This document shows, one piece after another, positions 11,989 through 24,284 of a stretch of DNA of 64,000 bases. A model generated the notes under the pieces. It searched no databases. It was given only the letters and a program-made list of their open reading frames with translations, and was not told where the DNA came from. The translations under genes were made by a program, and so were the position numbers. The stretch comes from Lantana camara (lineage: Eukaryota; Streptophyta; Magnoliopsida; Lamiales; Verbenaceae): positions 37,445,001 through 37,509,000 of the forward strand of contig CM074858.1 in NCBI GenBank assembly GCA_037501455.1, written 5' to 3'. Numbering within the stretch: position 1 is the first letter of the stretch; every line of letters starts with the position of its first letter.

Positions 11989-14253
11989 CCGGTTGCAAAA
12001 CCGAGGTCTCTAATGTCGTGTCGTGTCAAGTATAGGTCGAACTGCTTAGGAACAACGTGTCAACATGCACACCGCATTGATCATGAGCATGTAGTATTGG
12101 AAAATTTGATGAATTATATGCTGAAATTTGAATTTTGTTGAATTATGTGTTGCATTTTGCATCCATACGTGTTTTTGGCATTAATTATGTGACATATGCA
12201 TTCAATAACTCGCATGCATTTATATTTGAATTGAGTTGTGAGTATAGGTTGCTATCACAACATCAAACCACGACCAAATTTTCAAAATAACAACCATACA
12301 CTACAAGTATTCTTTATGGACATGGGTGATTGAAGAAGGCTCCGGAGGTTAAGATGAATTTGGGAAATTGGTGGTTCTTATAACGGGGTTATAGCTAAGG
12401 AGTTTAAAACCGAGATGGGAATTAAATCATGCAAGAAGGTGGTTATGGTTAGAACAAGGAAGCTTTAGTCGGGATAGTTAGTACGGTAAGGGATTGGTCA
12501 AATGAAGATTTGTTCTAGAGAAGATGGGAAGGGATCGAGTCGCCCGGACATGGAAGACTTGGGATCAAATGACAACATTGGGTTGTGACAAAATACTCCT
12601 TATTGTTAGAGGAATAAAGAATTTGGGGACCCGTAATATGGCGCAAGAGATACAAGGAAGAGAAGGGTTAGAGAAAACCAATCAACGCGGTGAGTACAAC
12701 ATCATGGAAAGATATGGAACAACGAAGAGAAACGATAAAGAAAGATAAAGAGCTTTCGGAAGGCAATTATATACTCAAGTGTAAACTATAGGAGGACGAG
12801 TCATTCAACTAATTTAAATTCACAAGAGATAAGTCAAGGGGATTTGATCAAGAAGAATTTAGGTTCAAGAATCACGAAATTTTGGACCATGGAGACACAT
12901 AAGTCGTTACAAGGAACTTTAAAGATTTGGAAGCCATAGGAAGGCAAGATACCCTAGTTGACATTAAAGCTCGGTAATTTGATCGGAGTGGAACGAATAA
13001 GATTATATAATCATGGAAGGTGAGTTCATTCACCCTTATGAACTCACAAAGAAGGAAATGGGGAGATTACCTTCAAGATGACCACTATGGTGGTAATTCT
13101 ACAAGTTGGAATCAAATTTGGGAAAAGTTTCAAGAGAGCGGTTCCATGATTGTAGCAGAATCGGGCTTGAGTAACCACTTCGGGTCGTGGGTATGAGAAT
13201 ATACCCTTGAATGCAAAAGGATTAAAGAATTTGGAAGTTCGTGATGCCGCTCAAGAGATACAAGGAAGTGCGAAGGAAACTTGGAAATTGGTATTTGGGG
13301 AGAATTAAAATATCGAGATGTTCGGGTATAGAAGAATTGGAAGTAAACGATGAATGCGGACTTTGGAATTTGTGGGTGGAAGTAAGGAAATCAGGGAAGT
13401 TTAGAAGACCGTGGGTAAGCAAGAGGTGATCAACGAATTCGAGAACATAAGATCAATGTAACGCCCCAATAATTCAAAAATGCGATATGTGAATTAATGT
13501 GAAATAATTGCCAATTATGACTTAATTGTTTAATTGCATAATTGTCCTTAAGTGGTCATTTTATTAATTTGAGGACCTAATTGCATGAAATAGTCTTGGA
13601 CTTAATTGATCATTTTCCATGAGATTGAACTTGATTGCATCACTTATGTTTTAGAGGGATTAAATTGCAATTTGTGCCTAGTTTATAATATCTATCCTAT
13701 ATCATTTGGTTGCAGACAAACATATACACACATGATCCCTTCCCTCTCTCCCTCACCTCGTCCAAACCCAAACAAGAAGAAAGAAGAGGATTTCATCATT
13801 TGAAGCTTGAATTCAAGGGGAAATTGCATAAATTGAAGCATAATCATCATCACAACATCATCTCTTTTCATTCTTCTCATTCATTCAAGGTATTGAGTTT
13901 AGTTGGAGGATTTCATGTATAAATTTGAGAGCTAGGGTTATGTGTTGAGCTTGGTAATTTATGTTTTAGTTGTTGGAAACATGAATACTTGACCATAGCA
14001 TGAATTTAATGTACATATTATGAAGTTTATAGGCTTGAAGCATGAGTTCATTTATGGGTTTGATATGAGTGATTCTTGATGATTAAGCATGGATTGAAGT
14101 GTTTATATGAGTTATTATTGAACTATAAGTATGCTAGCATGTTTATTTCATGAATTGCATGCATTTGGAGCTTGATTTGTGATCATTTGTTGATTTGTGG
14201 TTGGGTTCGTATCTCCCCTGCATTTGCTCTGTTTTCAGCTGCTTTCGTATTTT

Positions 14254-14479
14254 GGGAACGACCCTTCCCAGCCCCAGTTTAAAACTCGAACGGCCGTTCC
14301 CATGATTCTGAGTCAACAAGGCCAGCGAGACTGGGAACGGCCGTTCCCATTTTGGCCTGTGTGCCAGAAGGGCCGTTCCCAGCTAAAACGTTTCACCTTT
14401 TTAAAAACGCTGGCGCATTTCTGAAGGGCCATAGGAACGGCCCTTCCCATTTTCAAAGGGAAGAGGAACGGCCGTTCCC
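14254..14479. repeat. palindrome cluster, GGGAACGGCCGTTCCC class
   Basis: About six units, including GGGAACGACCCTTCCC (14254-14269), a perfect GGGAACGGCCGTTCCC (14334-14349) and GGAACGGCCGTTCCC (14465-14479), with non-repeated spacers. They lie in putative intron 1 of the solo LTR. Confidence 0.88.
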
Positions 14480-15412
14480 ATGCATCTGACAGAACAAAAT
14501 ATTCTGCATAAAATTGCATTTTTAACACCTCGTTCCAACGGCTTCTTTTACCCCGATTTGCTTTTATATGATCCATAATGAAGTGAAACAAGATGTTTTC
14601 ATGCCACATTGCATTTTGTTCGTCGTCTCGTTGCATTTTCGCCGTTCGTCATATTTGGTACATTTTAAGTCGTGTCTTATGTACACTTGTCTTTGTTGCA
14701 CAGACCAGCACACCAGTGACGTGGAGTGGGCTTCTTAGGCCGTGTTTTTCTCTTTATTTTGTCGGTTCAGGTGAGGTTTAATTTCTAGATATATAGAACC
14801 ATTACAACCCTATGTGATGTTTTAAGCCAAAAGGTATCTATATATCTATAGTTTCCTAACTCTATTGATTTTCAACTGATTTATTGAATTGTACCGTATT
14901 GATTGATCATGTTTTGGGCGAGTATATTGTATCGTGCACTGTGGGCCCGAGAGTAAGTGTTTGAGCCAACCGGGAAAGCATGGGCTGACGGGTAACTCTT
15001 ACACTCCTCTCAACCGTGGGGATGAACCCTGAATCCACCAGGAGGTTTGGTAGAGGAAGGAGTCCCGTGCGTGGGAGTCATGTTCCCGACGTACACCGGG
15101 TTTACCGTGGATGGATCGGGCCTTGCAAACCCACCATCATTGGAGGAACAAGGAGTCATTGAAACTGCTATGTGTGCACCGTAATTGATTGCATGATCAC
15201 TTAATGAATTAATTAAAAGTATCGTGATTGTACACTGTCGGAGCAAGGTTGGAGATTTGCCCTCACTCGTCGGGCCACTGATTGATTGATTGAAATTGAT
15301 TGAAGTGTCTAATCTGAAAGTTGTAATCTCGGGCGAGTTCTAAGTATTCTTGAACCTGTTTTGTTTCTGTTATAAAACCTTACCCGAGGTTATGACTTGC
15401 ATGTTATCTGTG

Positions 15413-15510
15413 CACCTGCTTATATATTATTATGCCCCTCGCTCAGTCTTGTGGAGACTGACACCTGCTTATATATTATTATGCCCCTCGCTCAGTCTTG
15501 TGGAGACTGA
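15413..15510. repeat. 49-bp tandem duplication
   Basis: Two identical copies (15413-15461 and 15462-15510) of a unit starting CACCTGCTTATA and ending GTGGAGACTGA. Each copy contains the CAGTC-GACTG hairpin found just before the exon-3 acceptor in these LTRs, so this LTR has two hairpins. Confidence 0.95.
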
Positions 15511-17489
15511 CACCTCACTTTTCAGTTTTGCAGGTGGTGTGTGCTAGGCGGGATTGGTGTCGAGTCAAGTCTTTCATTTCGGGTCTAGCACGTGTCCATC
15601 CTACTTTGTTGCATATGTATTGTTATCTACTGTTTTATGAAATGTTATGTATTTGAGAGATGATAATGTATTGATATGAAATGTTAGGTTTTGGGTTTAC
15701 TTGGTAAATGCTCGTGAATGGCATGCTTATGTTTATTCCTTTTTGCATTGTGGTATTTGGTTTGGGGTTAGTCCCGCCTAGCTAGTTAGTCTTTATTTTC
15801 TTGTCACCCGTTCGCTATGGCTCAGTTCATGTATGGATTGTCCGTTTCATATGTGAACTGAGCTATAGTACGGGGGATGTGGCACCTTTGCGCTTCGGGT
15901 GTTACAATCAACTTGTCAAACTAAGAACCTACTCCATGGTGAAAGGTACTTGCATTCATGGCACGTGTATCCTGCATCGTATTAATTTTAATCCCGCTTT
16001 ATATTCATTTAATTGAAGTAATTTCCCCAAATGTGATACATACTTTGATTGTCCCAAAATGGGCGACATACATTAAACATTCAAACCCAACATGCATAGC
16101 TCAGTATTTCTTAAATAGGAAATCTACTCAATCATGTTCATCAAACATCAGTCTTATCAAGCCGTGTGAGATCAAGAAAGGGAGATCTTGGGTTGCAATG
16201 ATTTGAACAAAATGAGATCTTAAGGAGTTTTGGAATCGGAACCGAAGAATGAGAACGGGAAAAGTGGGTTATTATCCTTACCAATCACTTTAAAGTGATT
16301 GTAAGTGAGATCTTAGGACCGGGAAAGCAAAGTTGAAGGAGTTGGGGATCTCCTATCCCATGAACGATACAATAAGTTCAAGGAATTGAGAATAGAGCTT
16401 TTAAGAGGGAGAGCCCGATCGGAAAATAAATTAAAATCACGATCTTGCTCGAACGGGTTACCCTTCGAAGAACGACAGAAATTTAGGATTTAATAAGTAA
16501 CAAGAATTCGATAAAAGTGGTAAGAGATGAGATGGAAGTTCTAGCATTCGATTCAATCCCAAAACCGAAGAGGATGAAACTTCGGGAATAATATTTAGGT
16601 ACTATGGGAGATGAAGATATGAATGCAAAGAAAGTGAGAATTAAAGAGGACAAGACGGAGAAAAGGATGATTGATGGTAACCTCGGCTGCAAGATCGATG
16701 CCGTGAGTTTCTTATTATAGGACATCTACCAACTTAATCTTCCAAGATTAAAAGGATGGTGTTTTGTATAACGTACTGTATGCCGTGAAGATGATGGGAT
16801 CGAGAAGAAATTGGCAAGGATTGGTAAGAAAGATATTGGATAAGAAAAGCCGATTAAAATATCATATTCCAGGAGGGGCCAAGTGAAATTTCAACCGAGC
16901 GTTAGAAGTGGAAGATCTACAAGACAATACACCACATGAACAAGACAAGTTACCGGCTCGTCAGTTGTTTTCCATAATGAACCAGGAATACTTTTAGGAT
17001 TTGAGATTAGAATTCAAGCTGTTAAAGACTAGCTCTAGCATCCGAGAAGGCTGAGTATAGTCCGTGGTGAAGCATGAGTGGATTGTATTAAGATCAAGTG
17101 CCTACTCAAGAATGGAACTTCAGACCCTGGGGTTCGTAAGGAAAGGAAAGTTGATCGTGGAGTAACACTCGGGTGGACATTGAAGTGTCGAATCCATCGG
17201 GCATTTCGAGGAGTAACACTAAAGGTAGAGGGATCTCCAAGAACAAATCGAGTGTTGATTCAGATCACTACCATGGAAGATTCCCGATCAACGGTGAACG
17301 GTACATCAAGCATTCATGGCATATGCATACATGTAACTTGACTTTGAATAATTTCATGATGATAAATGCTTTGATCGTTTGTTATATTAATTGTCGTTGT
17401 ATGTTGATAATTGATGTATTCGCTAATTCCTGCCTGCTTCTTGTATGATTATTGCGTGAGTGTTATTTAAATGTTTCTCGTTGCTTGTT

Positions 17490-17535
17490 GAGAGACAGGG
17501 TTCTCTCGTTGCTTTTTCGAGAGACGGGGCTCTCT
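17490..17535 (+). repeat. short hairpin repeats GAGAGACGGGGTTCTCTC type
   Basis: GAGAGACAGGGTTCTCTC (17490-17507) and GAGAGACGGGGCTCTC (17519-17534): purine arm, GGG-containing loop, pyrimidine arm. Related arrays lie at 44157-44284 and, on the minus strand, at 49565-49940, always a few hundred bases before the polypurine tract. Confidence 0.75.
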
Positions 17536-17745
17536 TGTTGTTGCTTGCTACTTGTGTAACTTGCGCTAGCGACAATTTAGTTTTCGAGTGGGTAAGTTCC
17601 GGTAAGTTAAGGGTCGTGACTTTACAGTAATTGAAGACCCTTTGTTGCTCCAAGACCTTTTCCGAACTAATTCCGGGCAGGGATTTGCTAACCCACGTAG
17701 GATGAACACGGGAGAGTTGCTTAAGAGTCCAAAACTCGAGGCGGT

Positions 17746-17781
17746 GGACCTGAGGACAGGTCCAATTTAAGGGGGGAGAGG
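17746..17781 (+). other. stem-loop plus polypurine tract before the 3' LTR
   Basis: GGACCTGAGGACAGGTCC (17746-17763) folds into a perfect 7-bp stem. It is followed by AAGGGGGGAGAGG (17769-17781), the polypurine tract, and one base later by the LTR start. The same arrangement precedes four other LTRs here. Confidence 0.85.
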
Positions 17782-18109
17782 TTGTAACACCCCATATTTT
17801 CAATTATTCAGGTACGCCCGCTACACGTGTGAGTTTGAGAGTTAGAATTGTTAAGCATTCTTAATTGAATTATGAGACTAAGTGGATTATGTGAATAACT
17901 GTCTAATTGCTTATATGATCATTTTAATTTCAATTTCAATTTCATTTCATAACAATATGCATAATTTATACATTTCATCTCATAACAGGTTTTCGTATAT
18001 ATATATATATATATATATATATACTTACATAAACATAAGCTAATTTCATAAGAATAATAATAATAATTCATTCACTTCATGCATCTATTTATGAAACAGG
18101 CATAATATG

Positions 18110-20867
18110 TGTGACGCCCCGACTTTTCGGCCGTACAGGTATGACGTAATTATTTACCTAATTGCGCGAAATGATCATTTTACGTGTTTATATAGTTAAT
18201 TTTATTTTAAATGTATTAAATGTTATTTACTTTATTTTAGTGTTACTAATATCACCTATATTTATATAAATATGTATATATGTTGATTGTGTTAATTATT
18301 ATATCCTAAGTTATTTAATATTTAGTATCTTTGTGAATTTATATCAATTGATATTTATTGCTTAAATCGAACTTGATTGCAACGTGAATTAATTTCCCGA
18401 ACTTGACTTAATTTCGTTGTGACCTTATTTGAGCATTTCATGAACTTTGTGGACTTAATTGCATTGGACGTAATTGATCACATTTCAAAAGCTTGGGGAC
18501 TCAATTGCATGACTTACTAATTTGGAGGATTTAATAGCAATTTGGCCAATTCTTTTTCCCTTCATAGCAGCATATCATGTAATGCATCCCTTTCATTCAT
18601 ACAAACACATTACATACACATTTGCTCTTGATCCCTTGCCAACCGAGCCAACCCTACTTGGAAGAGTGGGAGATTTCTTCTTTCAAGCTTCAAAATTGTG
18701 GGATTTGTGATCATTGAAGCATCTTCAACATCATCTCTTCATCTCTTCTTCCATTTCTTTCATTTAAGGTAATTTTGGAGATTTGATGAATTCTTGGATT
18801 GAATATGTGAAGCTAGGGCATTGGTATCAATTGGTTGGTTTGAGTAATTGTTGTTGGAAGCATGTTTGTGAACTTTGAGCTTAAGTTTGATGCATATGTT
18901 GTGAAGTTTAGGAGCTTAGATCATAGGTTGGCATATGGGTTTGATATTGACAAATTTTGATGATCAATGCATGATATGAGTATATATGTTAGATTTTATT
19001 GTGCTTTAAGTATGGATACATGTTTCTTCAAGTTTTGGTTGCATTAGTTGATTGAAAAATTGGTGTTTTGGTTGGTTTTGTTGCTGTCCGAGAACTTCTC
19101 TGTTTTTCTACGTACGTGACACGGGCGTGTCACGTTTTCCCCTTTCAGTGTGACACGGGGGTGCATGTGGGTCTGAGTTTTCTATACCGTGACACGGGGG
19201 TGTCACGGTTTGCCTTGTATTGGTGACACGGGCGTGTCACCTTCTCTTTTCCTGCACATAGTCCACTGTACCCTGACACGGGGGTATCACTGCTTAGTGT
19301 ATAGAGGTGACACGGGCGTGTCACCCTCTGTTTTTCATGCATTTTGTTTTGCATACATGGTGGTACGTATGCATGTATTATCTATATATTGGTTATATAT
19401 TAATTGTTATTTGGTTTAATTGAATGTGTTTAATTGTTTATGTTCTAAATTTAAATGTGATTTAACTTGTACTATGATTATATTTGAATTTCTTGAATTA
19501 ATTTGATTGAAAATGTGAAATCATGAATGTGAATGAAAGTGAAAGACTTGATTATATGATTTAAATTCCTTAGTAGTGCACATGAACATTTTCATAACAT
19601 AATCTTATCTTTTACATATTCATACCATGATCGTTGCATTGCCGAGCATCTTACTTGGTCATATTGAGTCTCACTTCACTTTTCTTGCACAGATTTTGAT
19701 CCAGTTGGAGACGAGGCCGGTCAATGAGGCTCGTGCTTTCTTCTTTTGACGGTTTAATGTGGGTTTTTCTTCTATGTAGATATAAGACCCGATATATACC
19801 TTCAATGTGAAAGCTTTCGTCCAAAATTATATATATAGAGAGAGTTGTTTTAAAGAGTAAATGTTTTCAACGTAAAGCCTTAGTTTGTGAACCCTACCTA
19901 ATGTTTTGGCGAGAAATGATCGAATGCACGAATGGGGCCCAGGGACTTAGTGTGAGTGGCTATCCGGGGAGGCACGGGCCGACGGTGATCCATCACACTA
20001 GTTCCACCAATGAACGGCTTAACCGGACCTCGTTAGGAGTTAGTGAGGAATGGACGCTGAACGCCATCTGGGGAGTCATGTAACCCCTTTTGGTTAATGA
20101 ATGGGTGGTCGGGCCTTGCAAACCCACCATCAACCTGGAGGAAGAAGGTGTAAATGTTAATGATTGTGCACAAAAGAATGATTGTATGAAAAGAATGAAT
20201 GAATGAATGTTTAAATGATTTACACAAGGTGTTGGTGGGAGATAATGCACGCCCACTCGCCGGGCCACTAATGACCTAATGTTAATGATTCGTTATAATC
20301 CCTTTTGATGATTTCTATTCACCCACTTGGGAAATTCTTTAAAAACCTCACTTGGGATTATAGCTTGCATGTGATTGTTTAATTACCGTCATATATTCTA
20401 TTTATGCCCTGTTTTATACCCACCAGTCCCTTTTGGACTGAACCCGTTTGGTTTTCAGTTGTTTTGTGCAGGTGTTGAGGGAGCTAGGCGGGAATACGAG
20501 TCCTAGGTCTTGCATTTGTCTCTAGCTCTGTATTTGGAGTCTTACACTTGCATACTTTTGTTTTTGATCGTTGTATATGTATAATGATGTGGAGCGTACA
20601 TGTTTGAGCCATGATGGCATGTGATGATGTATACGACTTATTTTTGGAGCTTGGATGCTCATGGTACATATATATATGGTATACGTTCGTTTATTGCTTC
20701 CGCTTTGATGTTTTATGTCGTTTTATGGTTTTAAGGGTTAGCCCGCCTAGCTTAGAGTGTGTGTTTGTCCTCGTTCGCCGTGATTTGGCCCGGGTATGGA
20801 TCGTCCATTTCATATTCTTGTCGGGTCTCGGTGCGGGGGATGTGACACCTTGCGCTCGGGTGTTACA
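18110..20867 (+). mobile_element. solo LTR, plus strand, target duplication ATATG
   Basis: It is flanked by ATATG at 18105-18109 and 20868-20872. It runs from TGTGACGCCCC to GGGTGTTACA (2758 bp). Putative signals: leader donor TTTAAG|GTAATT (intron 1 18769-19692), exon 2 19693-19758 followed by GTGGGT, intron 2 19759-20471 ending TTTTGTGCAG. Its U3 differs from the Tekay-like LTRs although it shares their palindrome class. Confidence 0.93.
19116..19324. repeat. palindrome cluster, GTGACACGGGCGTGTCAC class
   Basis: Six units: three carry GTGACACGGGCGTGTCAC (19116-19133, 19223-19240, 19307-19324), alternating with versions whose core is GGGGG (near 19150, 19189 and 19274). They lie in putative intron 1. 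Confidence 0.9.
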
Positions 20868-20924
20868 ATATGTATATATATATACATAAATTTCCTACAC
20901 TAATACAATCAGACATGCATTATA

Positions 20925-23900
20925 TGTAGCACCCGCGACGATAGGCGCCACATCCCCCGCACTACAAGTCTAGTCCACACGTGAAATGGGTAATCCAAGC
21001 ATGAACCGGACTCATAGCGAACGGGAGACAAAATAAAAAAAAATTCTAGCTAGGTGGAATCTAACCATGAACCAAATAAATCATAACGTCCAACATAGTA
21101 TTGAAGTAATAATCTCATACATGGATTCCAATAATAGCTCCAACTTAAAAACATTTCATAGCATAATTAAGTTCCAACACACGTCCTAACAACGGGTTCA
21201 ACTAGGCATGCAACCTGTCCCGAATCCATAATCAAGAATTATAAATGGCACACAGGCCGGAATACATAAGGAGATGTAATTAATTGTAACAATATATAAT
21301 GGGACTCGAGTGTACACGTGTGACTCGACAAGAGACTTAAAATAAGACCTCCGCCTAGCCCAAACCTGCAAGAACTAAAAAGTGGGGAAGAGGGGTCAGT
21401 CTCTAGAAGACTGAGTGAGCAGGAGCGATATACGTATATATAAAAACATGCACATGCAAGTCATAAATTCCGAGCAAGGTTTTATTTAAAATTAGTTCCC
21501 AAAAGGGCAAGAGAATGACTAAGCAATGCTCGAACTTTACGACTAATCATATTAAAGTTATTAAGTTTATAATTCATACATAAACATAAAAGCTCGGCGA
21601 GTGAGTGTGCATTATCTCCAACCAAACTCCGACCGTGTACGACAAATATCATTAATACATTAAATAGGTGATCATGCAATATATCGTAATACACACAGAT
21701 CATATATCATATCATAAGACGTATTCGTTTGGGCAATCCGTGTCCCGGCCTTCCCTCACGGTGCATAACAATCATATCATAACATAAACATAATCATACA
21801 ATAAGTTCCAACCTTCTTCCTCCGGGTGGTGGACGGGTTAGCAAGACCCGACCACCTCATACATAGGCCAATGGGGATACATGAATCCCCCAAGGGCACT
21901 CAGCTCCCATTCATCGCTAAGCCTCCTAGCGAGGGCCGGTATCACCGTAAATGTGGTGGCACTAGTACAAGGGATCACCGTCGGCCCTTGCCTCCCCGGA
22001 TAGCCACTTGCACTAAGTGCCTGGGCCCGTGCATTCATAACATACATACATGATCTCGCCAAAACATTTCAATTCATAAGAAACATAACACATTTCGTAA
22101 TTTTAGAGAAAAGGTTTACTCGATCAATATTTACTCGATGACTCTACTTTGAAAATAACATATATATACACCTAAGGTTTTGGCCAAACTTGTCACATAA
22201 GGTTGTAGGGTTTAATATGTAACTAGAATGAAAACACCCTCACCTGGAATACCACGAGACATAAAGCATGAGCAATACGGGTGCCTATTCAATTCAGAAG
22301 TCTCCGCCCTGGAAACGAACTGTACAAGAGAAGGAACAATGTGTACTCGTGAGAATTGACCCCAATATGAAACCACATACATGCACGGCATGTTATGCCC
22401 ATGATATGAGATGCATAAGAAGCATGAATCATGTGATGAGGTCATATAATCAAGTGATTCATTCAAAACGTTCAATACATGAAGGGTTCATATTCATTCA
22501 TTCCATATCTTTCATGAATCATATCAAATCGAGCCAAAATCTTCAAACTATCATCATATTACACATTTTAACATGTTTACAATGAATACAATAATTATAG
22601 AGGCAAGAGGATTCAAGAAAGCCTCAAACGTGTCATTTAAACGTTCATGTATTCAAGTCACATTTACACTTATCAAAAAAACCCTAAAATTAGAATAAAT
22701 AATCAAACATATCATATATTATCCACTAATCATGCATAAAAGTCATAAAATTCACATACGGGAGTCAAGGGAGTGAAAGGAACGGAAGAAGGGAGGTTTA
22801 GGCAAAGTTCGGTAAAAGTTGACAATAATCGAAATTGCACAAGCTGTAGGAAAATGGAAATATCTTGAGTTGTAGAAGTTGGAATTGAGTTTTGTTTTTT
22901 GGGAATGAAACTAGACACATAGGCCTATCCAAGGATATATGGCACGAATCATGGTTCAAAACGAGGTGAAAATGAAAAAGGTCCGAAGTTGGGTGAGTGC
23001 AGTGTTCCAATGAAGTGGCGACACAATTTTCAAACGATCATAACTCATAAATGAGAAAAGATATTAAGGTGATTCCAATTGGAGTGTTATTATATTTCAA
23101 GAGGTTTCCAACGGCTGAAAAATCAGGTCATTCGGAGTTCGGATGAGGGAGTACGTGGCCGGGGAAAATACATGGCAAAATCTACCAGACCGGGGAAAAC
23201 TTGTTCAGAAACTTTTTGCACAAGCTCTACCCGCCCGGGTAGTTTTTGTTCATGAATTTACCCGCCCAGGTAGAGGGTTTTCATTTGAAAACCGAGAAGA
23301 ACAGGGGTTGCTCGAAGGAGAAAGGGGAGGAAGCACAAACCACATTAAAACTCAACCAAAAAAACTCCAAATTGAAGGCATAAATTCATATACACATATC
23401 ACTCATCAATACTTCAATTACCCCAACAATTTATATAAACCCACATAATACATATACATACACATACACATATTTGCTCCAAGAATTCCCAACAATCAAA
23501 CATAGAAGTTATAAATCATAACGTATTCATGCATATTCACACAAGAATTCAAGTTATTAGGCAAGATCACAAAACTCCATCTACTTAACATATATATATA
23601 AACCCACATATACCTTGGAAAAGAGGAGGAGAAGAAAAGTATTGAAGTTTGATTCTTGTCTTGAAGCTTGATGAAATCTCCTTGCTTCTTATCTGTTGCT
23701 TGGGGCTTGATTTGGAAAAGAGGGGATGAAGGGTTTGGGGAGTTTCTTAAGAGATGAAGAAGAGAAGAAGAAGAATGAGAATTGGGGAGGGGAAATATCG
23801 TGTATTAAGGGGCAAGAAGAGAGAAATTTGCACTTTGGTCCTTCTATAATTTAAGAGCTCCAATTGGGTCTCGAAAGTTTGGTTGGGGGATAATTGGGGT

Positions 23901-24237
23901 CCAAAATCAAAGTTCAATTGAGTCCACGGATTTCATATAATATCAAATAAGTACATAATCGAAACAAAATATTAATCAGCGAATATATATAAGTAACAGC
24001 TAAATTTTAATAACGTAGTCAGAGATCACATAATTCATATAGATCATGTAATGGCAAATAATTCAAGAACATCCAAGTGGCACTTAAAGCACATAAAAGC
24101 CATATAGTAACAATTAGTTCATGAAATTAATAAATTAAATAATCACTTAGCAATTAAAACACATATAAGTCACACAACTCTCGGTCTAAACCCACTCATG
24201 ACGTCATACCTGTACGGTCAAAAGTTGGGGCGTTACA
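20925..24237 (-). mobile_element. solo LTR, minus strand, target duplication TTATA
   Basis: It is flanked by TTATA at 20920-20924 and 24238-24242. In minus sense it runs from TGTAACGCCCC to the GGGTGCTACA terminus (3313 bp). Putative signals on the minus strand: donor TCCAAG|GTATATG (intron 1 23613 to 22309), exon 2 22308-22244 ending in GTATTCCAG|GTGAGG, intron 2 to 21366. Exon 2 is clearly related to exon 2 of the host LTR at 7175-7250. Confidence 0.92.
23183..23275. repeat. palindrome cluster, CTACCCGCCCGGGTAG class
   Basis: A near-perfect CTACCCGCCCGGGTAG at 23227-23242 and TACCCGCCCAGGTA near 23259-23272, plus a decayed unit near 23183. This class is seen only in this LTR. Confidence 0.7.
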
Positions 24238-24284
24238 TTATATATGTATATATTAATAGAGCACTATGGAAATTATATACATAT

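Larger units (their letters stand above)
13457..15906 (+). mobile_element. solo LTR, plus strand, target duplication ATCAA
   Basis: It is flanked by ATCAA at 13452-13456 and 15907-15911. It runs from TGTAACGCCCC to GGGTGTTACA (2450 bp) with no internal region. Putative leader signals: donor TTCAAG|GTATTG (intron 1 13890-14703), exon 2 14704-14770 bounded by TTGCACAG and GTGAGG, intron 2 14771-15533, exon 3 to the end. Near the 3' end the inverted arms GCTCAGTTCA and TGAACTGAGC form a strong stem. Confidence 0.93.
11969..17782 (+). other. internal region of the non-autonomous element, no pol, one solo LTR inside
   Basis: Outside the insertion at 13457-15911 this is purine-rich sequence without an open frame beyond about 75 codons and without any gag, protease, polymerase or integrase motif. 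It is related to the internal region at 40683-44361: both begin with the same primer-site block, both carry a block reading ATCAAACCACG (near 12263 and 41070), and both end in a GAGAGACGGGG-type hairpin array and a stem-loop before the polypurine tract. Confidence 0.75.
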
